Part shown: in pieces, positions 9,329 through 22,380 of the stretch
How the letters are laid out: every line of letters begins with the position of its first letter
How positions within the stretch are numbered: position 1 is the first letter of the stretch
Assembly: GCA_003427395.1 (NCBI GenBank)
Contig: BFEA01000016.1
Span: forward strand, 446,949 to 472,395
Reading direction: 5' to 3'
Length of the DNA: 25,447 nucleotides
From: Chara braunii
Taxonomy: Eukaryota; Streptophyta; Charophyceae; Charales; Characeae
Translations under genes and position numbers: made by a program
The notes under the pieces: model-generated
Seen by the model: only the letters and a program-made list of their open reading frames with translations
What the model was told of the DNA's origin: nothing
The model's database searches: none

Positions 9329-12300
9329 CTGCACACGACAAACACACCAAGGAGACTAAATTCAAAACCTTCCCAAACATAGGGATCAATCTACACAACA
9401 AGTTCAGAGAGTGAGGAGAGAGAGAGAACCTTTCACCAGCGGGCACAGTTAATGGTGGGAGACGAGGGAGGGGGGAGGGAGGGGGGGGGGGGGGAACAAC
9501 TCCAAAGGATTGGTGTTGCAGGGTAGGATACCTTCCTGGACACTCAAGCTTCCTCTGCGTGGTTCCAGCCAGTACCTAGGCAGCCCCGGGCCCCGGTGTG
9601 AAATCAAAAAACTTTCTTTTGTAATGATGTAGAAAATCACAGACTGAGAACTCTGATGATTTCAGAGGTTTTGGCGCTCACTGCTGAGATTTCGAAGTCT
9701 GTGTGTTTGCTTACTTGCTGGATTCCATGTGCTTGTCCAAGTGCACAATTGCCTGGGTATGATTGTGACCCGCCAGGGTACTTGTATGTTTAGAAGGCCA
9801 TCGGGTCTGGTACTTACCCATGGTACCCGCCAGGGTACTTGTATGCTTGGAAGGCCCTCGTGCCTGGTATTTACCTGTGGCCGCGGCTTTGTAGGTTGCA
9901 GCCCTGCGCAACTGAAAAACACTCAAGAAGCAGGCAGGTTAGGCCTGCGTAGCTAGAAAAATACTTAGCGGGTAGGTAGGCAGAAGAAGACAAAAAGTTA
10001 GTACCTTTTGAGGGTGAGTGCATTTTAAAAGTCCAGTAGGCCTAGGTCTGTGGGGTACCAGTCCAGTAGTCCGACTCTAGGGCCTGTAGCGGATGATATC
10101 AGACCTGCAATGATGTTCTCCTCTGAAAGGAGGAAGGTACTGGATGCTTGGGACGCCGAGCGGCCTGGAAAGTCACAGCCCAAATGGCAAGCTGCCCGGT
10201 AAATATCCTGGAGGTGCTCCTCATTTCACGGTGTGCAAGTTCGGCATCACACTGCTGGAACGAGCGGGTAATCTCAGTGCTGGGGAGGAAGGAGACCTGG
10301 AGCTCCAGCTCTAGCTATGGCGGAGCAGTCCAGGTAAGAGGAGGAGGAATGACCTGGCTATTCTGGACAGCATCTTCATCTTCTTGGTTGGTGCTGCACC
10401 TGGAAGGCCCCAGAGGGAGTGCCCTGCTTCTAAGAAGGCTACAGGGCAGAGTTAGGCATGGTAGGCATGGTGGCGATGGTAGAGGGGACATATCAGCTTT
10501 GCATCGTCCTTTGAACATTGGGGCAAGGGCCCACGGGTCCACTGAGGTTATGGCTCTGGTGGACCTCAAGTGTTTCTGGCAGGAGGAATTACCTGGCATG
10601 TACCTTGGTTGCTTCTGCTGACGTCAGCTGGATGCTTTGTCATTTTTGCAGGCGAGTATAGTAGCTGTAAGATCGTAGTCTGAGCGCTGAGCGCCAATAG
10701 GGGAAAGAGGTTCAGGTACATTGTTGACGGTGGCGAGAGAGGGCTTTCATTGACAATTGAGTTTGATGCTTCGGTTCTCCTTTGGTGTGATATCAGTGCA
10801 TTTCTGCTTTCTGGACAGCTTACACCTTTCTGGCTTTCAATGTGATTTTGCAATTTGAAATTCAGTCATTTCGCTATTGCTCATGTTCCTTGCATTAACA
10901 TATAAACATGAGATTTCACAAAAACTCAAGAAGCCACCTTTCTTATTTCTGCAAACTCAGCCAGAAGTCATTCCAAAACATTCAGGTGCCGCACTTCCAT
11001 TTGCCGGATTTCCTCCTCCATTGTTGTCGACAAAGGTTAATCTGACAGACTCTAGGAAGGGTTTCTGCGGAATAAGAGGGAAACGGCAAGTTGACAGTCA
11101 ATCCTCCATAAAATGGACTGATCAACGATGTTCAGAGCTCCTTCGGTCAAATGAACGGAATCACGAGTTTGTACTTTGCACCTTGTGACTGGCCAGGGTA
11201 AAATCAACAGTTCTGAAAGGGAAAGTCCAGTTCTTTTTACCCTGGCAACTGGAAAAACATGTCCCCACAGAATGGATATGGAGCCAGACCGTGAGGACAT
11301 GTTTTACCCAAGAGGGGGGGGGGGGGAGGAGATGGAGGGAGGGGAGAGGAGATTTTGACAGGCCATACCGCCAAAAGTGGCTTGAAATAATGTTTCACCC
11401 CGCTTTCCATCACGGATTGTAGGGGGGGGTGGAATGGAGATTCTCTGGTAGGCATGTACCATATGCAGCACACTGCCCTGTGCACTGCACGCACATACTT
11501 TGCTACACATGGTGTGCTGCAAGCCTCATCGTCATTTACCACAACCATTCTTATTCCCACGCTGCCAAGAAGTCAAGCAGTTAATCACTGACTCTGTTAT
11601 TCGCATGCGCTAAATCCGATTTCCATTGCCGAGAAATGTGTGTCCCATGATCACACTCAGCCAATTCATGATTAAATATTTGTTTCCATCCTCAGGAAAT
11701 GTCCATATTATGAGCAACCCAGCACTCAGCCACTCATTATTGTTCGCATCTCACTCAAACGAGTCAGGGCCATATGTACCTTGTATTGATTCCCCTGCAG
11801 CTCTATTGAGCTCTCCACCTTTCCCATTCGCACTTCGAGGAGCAGACTGTTCATCAGACCCCCCCTTTTCTGCTGCAGCGTCCTCGTTGTCACCATCTTC
11901 GGCGTGGTTTGCCTCGCCTTCACCCTCAGCGGCCGCACTGCCATCATGGCTCTGAGCCAAGTCTTTCCTTCTTCCACTTTGCGCTTGGACTTCATCCGGG
12001 GGACGATCTGGAATAGGAACTGTCGGTAAATAGTATAGGCAATCGCGGGAGTCATCAGAGTCGCTATACACAGACAGTCGTTCCACGGTCATAACGTCCA
12101 CATCTTCGTCCTCATCTTGCTCCACTTCATTACCTGAGACTCCCTGCACATACACCAGTTGATCAACTGTAACTAGAAACTCCTGAGATGACTAAATCAC
12201 AGATAGACAATCTGCATTACACGTGATAGAAAGTTAATCAAGAAGAAAGCCCAGGGTTTCCGTTAGCAAAATGATGCGTGAAGGATACTGTGCATGTTCT

Positions 12301-15300
12301 GCATCTGCAGTCAACAACTAGGAGTCAGCAAATAGATAAAAACCACAGGCAACAGTTGCCAGCTGATGATCAGCAGCTATCAGTCACATTGCATCCAACA
12401 GAAACCAGAGAGTCAAAACGGACATGAGAGTCGAAAGGAACACAGGTCATCAAGCCACGTACCATTGGATACTCTGAAGGTGACAATCAAACTCTGTGCT
12501 GTGCCCACCCTCCTAAGGGATGTCTGTGATTGGTACTTTGTGTGAGAGAAGCCATCAGGAACACCTCATCGGGCGAAGTCCTCAGCCAGACTACTTGGGT
12601 GTGCTCCATGAACTGTCTTTGTATTACATTCATCTCACCGTGATGCATAATTCTACACGGCGAATGGGAGAACATGCATGATGAACAAGCCTTGCTCGAC
12701 AGACGCATCTCAAACAACGCATGCTTCAGTGAATGTGTGCTCCAGGCACCAACATCCACCTCAGACTGCCACAACATCCCCTCGGGGCAAAAAGAAAAGA
12801 GAGGTGAACTTTGGGTGCCGGAATAATTCTTTTGATTTTTCTATTACTTTTTCCCAAATAGATCACCACCCAGTATACCTCCCTGATCTTTTTCAGGGAT
12901 GTTCTGTCAAAAATTTTGATCATAAAGGATTGCTAAGTCTGTGCACGCCAAATCTTGCATGCTGACCACACTCGGTGGGCCCTTTTTCTGTCAGTCCGTC
13001 CAGTCAGCAGCGAAGTCCGAGGAAAGACAGGGTACCCGTCCTGTTTGTACCTAAAAGCAAGGAGAACTGCAAGTGTGTATCAACTATAGGGGACTGAGTG
13101 CTATCGCGATGAAAATTGCAGAGCCACTGCCACGAATAGATGACCTGCTAGATAGATTGGAGGAATGCAAATACATCTCAACGATAAATTTAAAATTTGG
13201 GTATCACCAGATTAAGTAGCTAAGGAGCACCAACCCAAGGCAACATTCCAGATTAGATAGGAACATTATGAATTTACTGGAATGCCCCTCGGCCTGACTA
13301 ATGCCCCTGCAACTTTTCGACGTTGCATGAATACGTTTAGGCACTGGCTTGACAGATTTGTAGTGTACCTAGATGAAATCTCAGCATGCAGCGAGTTGCA
13401 AGAAGAGCTTCCGGAGCACTTGTGCAAGGTTCCAATTTGAGGGAGAGTCAGTTCAAGCTAAAACCAAAGACATGTAAGTGCGCTAAGCAAAGAGTGCTGT
13501 ATCTCGGTCATGCTTCAGACGGAGATGGAGTAGAGTCGGAAGATAGCCATCAGGGATTGGCCTACAAAAACCTCACCGAACTGTCCTCCTTCCTAGGCTT
13601 TCGTAACCCCATTCCGCAGAAGCCACATCTGGCTATGGGACAAAGACTGTACCTTGTCCTTATGCAGAAGAAGCAAACGTTAATAGATTACCGAGTTCTA
13701 TAGGCATGCGAGATATAGGCTAGTTTGACTTTGGGTTTCCTTAAGTGCTTTGTAGCCGCTGATGCGCTGTCTAGGAGGGAAGAATTCTTTGGGAATATCA
13801 GTGACTACCTAGATGCAAGACAACAATTGCAGCAAGAAATTGGAGATGCCTAGTCGGACAACATTCGTAAAAACATGAACTGCCCGAATGTAAGGACCTC
13901 CCAAACACAGACTGAGACACACAGCGGACTTATGAGTTTTGCCAATGGGATGTATGCCTTGCTGTGTTTCCCACTTGATGCTGAGTTTTCAAAGTCTGTG
14001 TGTGTGTGTGTGTGCTTGCTGGTCTGGATGCCTGTCTGAGTGCTTGTCGGCTTGAGTGTGTGTGTGACCCACAAGGGCACTTGTTCGTTCGGAAGGCCTG
14101 AAGGGCAGGTACTTACCTGTGGCCGTGACATTGAGGGTTGCAGCGGGGAAAACACTCAAGTGGTGGGGAAAGAGGCCCGCGACACTTGAGAGCAGCGGAA
14201 AAACACTCAAGTAGCAGGTAGGCCGGTACCACACCAAGCCGAGGTAGATGTGTCGGGTACTCGAGGCCGAGAAGAAGACAGAAGTTGGCATTTTTAGAGG
14301 CCCAGTAGTTGTAGGCTAGGTCTAGGCGGGTACCAGTCCAACAAGTCTGAGTCTAGGGCCTGTACGGGCAATATCAGAGTCTGCAATGATGTTTTCCTCC
14401 GAAAGGGAGGAGGTAACGGTTGCTTGGAGGCCGCGCGGCCTAGGAAGATAGATTCAGCGAGTATGCAGTGTTAGTTCCTTTTTTGACGGAGGGTTCTTTG
14501 CATATTAGGTAAATGACAACGGGCATTCATTGACCATAGTTAATAATAGACATGTTAGATTTACAAGGGAAACAGGAATATCTGAACTATATGATTGCAG
14601 TTCCCAGGCATTGGTCCTTCACTTCGTATAGACATTCCTTCGGGTACAGCGAGTATGCAGTGTTGTTCCGTTCTTAGCGAACAGTGCTCTTCGGGGCAGA
14701 ATTTCCATGTGATGAACTGCTTGAAATTCAGAGCATCACAACATGGCTTTTACCGAAACAGTTGCTTCACCCACTCAACATCCACTGTCATCAGCGGGCA
14801 TTTAGATTTCACACATTCCTTGCTACGAAGTTAATAAGATACGCTTGGAGTCCTGCATGCCTATGTAATGGCCAGGAGAGGAAATGGCTTACCATGCTGT
14901 CAGGGAGTGGCTTGTCAAACTCATCCTCCCTCTCCAAGTACTCTTCATTCATCGATAGTTCCTCGAAGTCCGGGGCGAACGCCGCCCATTTTTCTGTGTA
15001 TTCTTGTGCCCAAATGTAGACTAAACCTGAACTCGCCACAGAAGCAATTATAAGACGAACCGGATGGCAAACCAGATCAACAACACCCTCTTTAGGCCCT
15101 TCTAGAGTAGATTTCAGCGTCCCTTCCTTGCGATGCCAAATGTATGCCTTATGCTCTGTCTTCTGTGAGGAGGCAGCTATGATGTACTCTTCATTCCCAC
15201 TGAAGCATGCTGCCTTCCATTGGTACCTGTAAAAGGAAAACAAAGCAAATGTTATGATTCTGGCCAGCTCCCCGTGCAATTACTCACAAAGAGACGATGT

Positions 15301-18300
15301 CATTCAATTGCAACTCGAATGAAAGAGACTAGAAGAAGAATAAGACACGGGAGGAAGAAGAATAGACGAAGAAGAAGAAGATAAACACAAGCTGGAACCA
15401 ATGTCACCTCGCCTCCATCATCTCTCCCTCATACATCTCCCACACCATCTTATCCTTATCATTATTATTATACTCTTAAACCACTACTACCTTTCAGGCT
15501 GGACAGCTAAGTCCTAAATACAACCTATACCGCATTCTTCGCAGGTCAGTGGAGGCCAGGTCGCACAGGACCAAAAAGGCTGGCGGCACCACCCAAAACA
15601 AAACAAAAAAGGCCACGCTGGTGCTTCAGCCAAAGCTTGGCACGCAGTTCTGCTCCACCTCGGCAAAAAGAGGCTTGGAGGTAGTGATGGTTTAAAGCAA
15701 AACGCAGGTCTCCCGTGATGCTCCCACGTGAAACCTGGGCGACCAGTGGTGGGAAAACATGTGGGACACAGATCGGGCCCAAGGAAAAGCCACACCGAAA
15801 ATGCTGGGCCCAGGGAAAAGCTGTAGCGAAAACGCGCAGCACAAAGAAACGTTTCTGTTTTCTCAGACTCGTACAAAATTCATATGAACGGTTTGTTTTG
15901 ATGGGGGGCATGGGTCGTGGAAACATGGCAGAGCTGGGCAGTTGAAGGGAGGGAAAGGCACATCCCACATGCACACACACATCCACCGGTGAAGACGTGA
16001 GCGTGACGGCAACAGTGACATGAGGAGGTTAACCATGGAGGAGGGACGACGAGGAGCAAGGTTGAGGAGTGTGAAAGAGTAGAGAAGAGGAGCAGGGAGG
16101 ACAAGGACGATGTCGATGAAGTTCGATGTTAGATGATGGAGGGTGGAGTAGGAGGGAGGAGTGCAACAAGCATGGATGGAGGAGGGAGGAGGGCGACGAG
16201 TATGAATGGAGGAGGGAGGAGGGGGACGAGCATGGATGGACAAGGAGAGAAGGACGAGGAGGGAAGAGGACGAGGGAGGAGGGGCAGCAGACACTTCGCG
16301 TCTGATCTGATGCCAGATAAGAGAAATGCAGATATCTGGAAGAAGGCTGCAGGTAGTCTGACTGCTTTAACTGTTATCGAAACACGAGTTGGAGATGTAT
16401 CTGCTCATATTCCTACCAATGTAATGTCCATTACGGACGGACAAATCCTTTTGGAAACAGAACTGTTTTATCGTGGAATCCAACCTGCTCTTAATGTAGG
16501 TCACAGGTTCAAATCCTGTAGGATGCTGAATTCTTTGGGAGAGTGGCCGAGTGGTTAAAAGCGACAGACTGTAAGTCTGTTGAAGGTTCATATTTCTTGT
16601 TGAACTAGTTTTGACTGATGTTTTCGCAGTTTTAAAAAGCGAAATTCGTCACAAACAGTTTCACGAAAACAAGCCTCTAACGAGGCCTGTACATGATGGG
16701 AGAATTGACTTGAAAAGGCAACAGTGTTTTGAACTTTTGTTCCATTTGTTGACATAAGTACGTCGTGAGGCAGTTCGGTTCCTATGTACCGTTGGTGATT
16801 TGAAGAAAACTGAGAAAGCCATAGGAAAAGCTCTATCTTGACAAATCACTTTACATTGCCTGCGTTTTAAATTTTAATTAATCTTTAGCTACGCGCAATC
16901 TACGTTTTTGATTGACTTGATTTGACATATGGCTCAACTTTTTTGTCCGTGTGCCAGCACGAAGTGTGGCGCCAGAGTTTCCATAGTACAATGAAAATGG
17001 AAGGGAAACAGTCAGTGCCAGGATAGAATCAAGAAGTGAACCACGAATCTCAATTCTCTTGTCTAGACCCAAGCAATTGCGCACACAGCCCAAGGCCAAG
17101 GGCACAATTCTTCCAACCTGCCGGTTGCCGGGGAGTGCCTTTTCCACTCACTGTTTTTCCCACTTGATATAGCAATCAAAACAAAAGCTCAGAGAATGAT
17201 ATAGTCCATCTTTTATTTTATTTAAATTCAACATCTGGTAGTCCATGCCATAAACGATGGACGAGCATGGATGGAGGGGGAGGAGGACAATGAAAATGAG
17301 GGACGAGGACAGAGGATGGAGACTCGAGGAGGGATGGAGGAGCGTGATGAGCATGGATGGAGGAGGAGGGAGGAAGGCGACAAGCATGCAGGGAGGGGGA
17401 GGGAGGAGGGCCACGAGCATGGATGGAGGAGGAGGAGGGAGGGCATCGAGCATGGATGGAGGAGAAGGGAGAAGGGCAACGAGCATGGATGGAAGAGGAG
17501 GGGGCTCCTTCAGATAAGCGCAACAGACAGACGCACAGACCAGTATGGCGCATTCGTCCTTTCTTTTTTTTTTTTTTTTTTTGTGAAGTCAAGCACACAC
17601 GACGCATCAAGAACAACAGCAATGGTGATGCTGAGGCGGTCGACCCTGGAGGCACGACGAGGAGCAGAGCTGGAGGAGGGAGGGGGAGTAGGGAGGAAGA
17701 GTAGGAAGGACGATCACGATGACAACGAGGGACAAGGCTCGAGGAGGGAGGAGGACAAACACAATGGCGATGGGGAAAGCACACACTCGTGCGCCTCAAG
17801 AGTCAGTGGAAGTCCAACAAAACAGTCAAGCACAGTCAAGCTTTTTTTGCGGTGTTGTGTAGCAAACGTGACAACCCACACAACCCACACGCACCAAAGA
17901 TGGCAACCCACGCAAACGCGTGTGCGAACGACGCCACGAGGAAAGACATGATTGTGGCGAGATTGAGGACGGAGGAGGACGAGGAGGGCAGGGGAGGTCA
18001 CTGTACGACATCGAGCATAGAATTCTCCCAGCAGCCGATCAACCAATCGATTAAAGCAATCGGTCAATCAACTGAAGCCCTCCCCCTGCTAACGGGTGCT
18101 CAGGATAGCCTGGCTTGCATTTTCAGAATCACACTGGAGCTTAGTGATTCTATCGGTGAGGTACTTGGTTTTCTGAGTTCGGATGTGGATGAGTTGCTCA
18201 TAAATCGCTCGAGACCACAACACTTTTTCTACTACGAGTTCGTGGGCATGTGATGATCAAGCGGATGTGAGTGTGTCAACCCCACAGGTTTCACGATCCA

Positions 18301-21300
18301 GAATGCAGCGCCCGTAAAATAGAAGTGATGATACTTTTCAAAAATATCAGTTTCACCTCGCGTGCCCTCTCTTTTCTCCCCCCTTTATTCCAGCAAGAGA
18401 TCCGGTTTGCTTACATGTGAACAGTGTTGCCATACATGCAAGCAATAGTCCACAAGGCAGATGATTGAGGGAGGAAGAGCAGAGTCGACGACTCTAACGG
18501 CCGGAGGCAGAGGGAGAGGTCATAAAGACTTTTTTTTTGTTGGGTTGGGTTGGGGGGGGGGATGGGGAGGGGCAGGAAGGAGAGATGGAGAGAAATTCAC
18601 ATTTTGTTGAGCAGGCCCCCCCCCCCCCCCCCCCCCTCATTTCCTCTCACCCCCGCCACTGGGCTGCGGCATCACCTCGGCGGGTCCACTTGTTATAAAT
18701 AATAAGCAACAACAAAGAGCCAGACTCAACTGCCTGATTACTGCCCCGCGACATATACAGCTCTCCTTTGAACTCCTACACCTCCCTTCCTCATTGGTAT
18801 GGCATCTAGCTATGACGGCACATCCAAGCATAGCTCCAATGTTCAAAGGACAACGCAAAATTGACATGCCTCCTCCCACTTCAGCCACCAAGCCTACTCT
18901 AACAAATGAAGTCATTAACCCACTGGTACCCCCTTCGGGGACCTTCTACGTGCACCGCCAACCAAAAGGATGAAGATCCAGTCCACTGTAGCCAAGGTAA
19001 GTCTTCTCCTTCACTCTCCTCCTCCTTTCACCCTCTATTCCACCTCCATAGCCTGGTAGACACCTCTACTACCTGCCGCCAGGCTGCCTGGCCCTTCTCC
19101 TGCCTCAGCCTAGGTCAGAGATCATAGCTAGGGTGGGCGGCAGCTCTCCACCTATGCCGCTGCTTGGCACTCACCACCCAAGCTACCCAACTAGCAGCCT
19201 GACTGCCGTCAAGTGAGGAAAGAGCAGCAACTCACCACTCGCAAAGATATACTTTGGCGCCTGCCTTAGTGTCCAGTGACTTCCCATCATATGCAGCCTC
19301 CAGGCCCTACCGCTTCCTACTCTTTCTGGTGTGCAAACCGTTGCAGGCTGGACCTAGACTCTTCCCGCACTACATTCAGGCTGGTACCTTCGGACTTCTC
19401 TGGGCCCACACGCCTAACTTTTTGCCCTTTCTGCCTACCTACACGGTACTTCTTCATTTTGGTCACTTTAGGCCTACCTACCACAAGCCTATGGTAGCCC
19501 AATAGCCCTGTACCCGCTGCACAGGCCACCATTACAGCAACAAAGGTTAATACCAGGCCTGAGAGGGCCAAAGCAACACACAGGCCATCATACCCAGTCA
19601 CACAAACACTCGAGTACTCAAACAAACAGTCAGACACACGGAACACAGATATCAGCAACCACCACACAAGGATCAGATTCAGAAAATAAGAAACCCAGAA
19701 AACCCATGGAACAGCTACAAAAACTCACACAGAATTCACAGTCTCCAATTTTGGAGATAATTACAAAAGCAAATTAGAGCACGCACAGGCACAAGACAAC
19801 AAAACAGGGAAACAGGGCAGGCAAATAGGATTGCCCATAAGTCCTAGGCCCAAGGTCAGAAATTCAAGGAATGGCACGTGAGGGGAAGAGATGAAACCGG
19901 CAGGAGTAGAAAGCCAAAGAAAAGGTCCCGAAAATCCCACAGCCCATTCGTAGAAAGAGCTACAGGCCTGTGGGACACAAAAGAGTATAAAAGCAGCAGG
20001 GAGGAGCAGAAATAGGCAGAGAAGAGAGACTAAGTGCGCAGAGAAGACAAAAAAGGATAGAAAAGGATAGAGAGACTAAGTGCGCAGAGAAGAGAAAAAA
20101 GGATAGAGAGACTAAGTGCTACGACCTTTCTGACTGGAGTTGGCTGCACTACCTTCCCTGCACCTAACCATACATAGTGCCAGGTCAGAGCATGAAAAGC
20201 AAACAATTCAGCCCACACACATTCTCGATGTGGCCGAGTTCATACAGATTCTCATTACCTGATTCTGAGTGGCATCCAAGCATCTAGCCAACAAAGCAAC
20301 AAGTGAAACGTGCACAATAGAATAAAGAGAGGCAAAAGAATGCCGGAGTCAGTGCAGGGGTGACGCAAGCAAAGGTGGTAAAAGGCTCGACATTAGTAAC
20401 TTACCAGACTTACCTATTCACAGCATCCTGATAACCTCGCACAAAGACTAGCAGTTCTGAGCAGCGCCGCTTACTGCCTCCTCCAATCAGTTCTTCACAA
20501 GGTGTCCCTATTACACTCCCACCTCCACGTCCTGAGCCCTGCATTGAGTTCCAGTCATGGGATGACGTCATGGCGCCTCCCTGTTCATCTGCAGAAACCA
20601 ATCTCCTGCCTTCCATGATTTTTTTCGCCGCTTCAGCAGCACCTTCCTTGGGCAGCAAGTTCTCAAAGACTCTCAGAACACGATCATTCGAGTTTGTCAG
20701 AAGATACTTTCCACTCCGGCTGAAAGCCAGTTGCCGAATCGGTGTACCACTAGTGACCTGAATTACATCGAGGACATGGCACGTCTCCATCTCCACAATC
20801 AAAAGCTGGCCTCTGGAATTGCCGACGTAAACCACATCTCCCCTCTTGTTAAAACAAGCAGTTGATGGCATATCGATGCCGCCTTCTCCATTAGAGCTGG
20901 GAGGGGCAGGTGTAAACCCACAGCTGCCCCCTCTTCTCACGCTTGTGACACCCCTGTCCAGTGGTGATCCAATACCACGATGATAGGGGGGAGGCGAATA
21001 CACAGGCACGGGCAGCTTTTCACCGCTACCAATATCAACAAGCAGAGGTGCTCCGTACACAAAGCATACAAGACACAAATTGTTTATAGAGGGATGCATT
21101 CTGGCCGTCAAAACCATCCGATCAAATTCTACAGATGCCTCGACATTACCAGTGAGGACATCCCACAGCAAAATTCTTTTGTCGATAGAGGCCGAAAGAA
21201 GTTTCCATCCTCGTTTTGACCAGCTGACACTGATGATTGGTGAACTCGACGATTCGGAAGACAGCTCCTTCATGACAGCCCTTGTGTCAAAGTTCCATAT

Positions 21301-22348
21301 TGCAATGGTCCCATCTTGACGCCCAGCTATCATTTACAGGAACACCACCCAACGGTCACATCTCCCTCCCACCACCCAGCCCATCCTCCAGTGAAAACAC
21401 CATACCTCATTGATAAGCCACTCCCCAATCAAACCCAACATATCCCGCCCAGCTCCACCCAATCCACAACCAGGCATGAACCCCCACACTGCTATGGAAT
21501 AAACCACATTACCAATTGCATCCCAAGTCCAGCCAGGACCTCCCAACATCTTCCCTAAGAAAGCCACGAGCCAAAGTTTCTTAAACTTCTCTTCACTCAT
21601 CGGTCCAAGCAGGGATGCTCACCTCACCACAAAGCTCGCTTGCATAAACAAAAGGCCAAAACCACAAAAAAGCCCACAACCACCTTAGATCAGTGATTTC
21701 TCCTCGGCAGGAAGGTCAAAGGCTCAGGTCCTGAGTACCATGGACATTCCAAATTGAAAACAGAATTGTCAGCTGTCCGTGGAATGTGCCCTGCCTCATT
21801 GGCAGGGCACGAAAACAGAATCAAACGAAAACACAAAAACTAAGACAACCAGAAATGAAACTAGCTACATTTCTGGGTAGATGCGTTCCAAACAGTACCC
21901 ACTGTCCTTCCCCGACTTCCTGCTTTTCAACTCTGCAGGTTCTTTTTTTTTTTTTTTTTTTTTCTTTTGCAATGAGAAGAGGTTAACAGAGCCCTAAATT
22001 TTCAGGTTTTTTTCAGGGTCATTATAACAAACAAACGCCCCACACCTTTTAAGCCAGACTTGTCACCAGTCCATCGAGTGGACACCAAATAAACCAACAG
22101 CAAAAAAGATACAAAAAAACGGATCAAAGGGGCCTAAAGGCAAAAGTGTGTTTTCAACTTTTCATGCAAAATTCGCTCTTTTCAGTTTTCCAGGATTTTC
22201 AGGGCTGGTCAAACCAGTCATCTCCAAGACCCCAACAAACACCAAATTTGGCACACACAGACCTTGACCAAAAATAAAACAGGGCCCAACGAAAATTCAA
22301 AAAAAAACTTAAAAAAAATCCCCAAACGCAGTCCTTCGGGACATCCGT

Positions 22349-22380
<32 letters not shown>

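Larger units (their letters stand above)
9329..11779 (-). other. RBL intron 4 (2451 bp, phase 1)
   Basis: Bounded by GTACAT and GTGCAG. It contains dispersed repeat A (9665-10625) and repeat B with its hairpins (11084-11305). Short G runs sit near 9480-9495 and 11316-11328. 10625-11080 and 11310-11779 show no recognisable feature. Confidence 0.88.
12144..14892 (-). other. RBL intron 3 (2749 bp, phase 0)
   Basis: Bounded by GTAAGC and TGTGCAG. It contains a decayed Ty3/gypsy pol fragment on the + strand (13025-13860), a copy of dispersed repeat A (13970-14445) and an 18-bp exact direct repeat (14455 and 14647). The stretch 12150-13020 has nothing I can assign. Confidence 0.88.
15227..20413 (-). 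other. RBL intron 2 (5187 bp, phase 2)
   Basis: Bounded by GTAAGT and TTTTACAG. The largest intron. From low to high coordinate it holds a GA/AAG-rich stretch (15310-15385), unassigned sequence (15400-16020), a minisatellite block (16020-16290), a mitochondrial insertion (about 16346-16600), about 650 bp of unassigned AT-richer DNA, a second minisatellite block (17255-17510), repeat D (17787-17905), repeat A inverted (18640-19745) and an LTR-like TATA region (19880-20230). Confidence 0.88.

Noticed and set aside
9768-9880. Spaced repeats considered as a CRISPR-like array
   Set aside because: Only two units, back to back with no spacers; eukaryotic context.
12487-12777. 96-codon minus frame within intron 3, looks fairly protein-like
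   Set aside because: No family similarity, and exon 3 to exon 4 joins in phase with the expected RbBP5 spacing without it. An alternative exon is not excluded.
17789-18253. 154-codon + frame in intron 2
   Set aside because: Overlaps repeat D and GA-rich repeats; no recognisable domain.
19317-19667. 116-codon minus frame with a hydrophobic N-terminal part
   Set aside because: Lies wholly in repeat A copy 3; the frame is not kept in the other copies.
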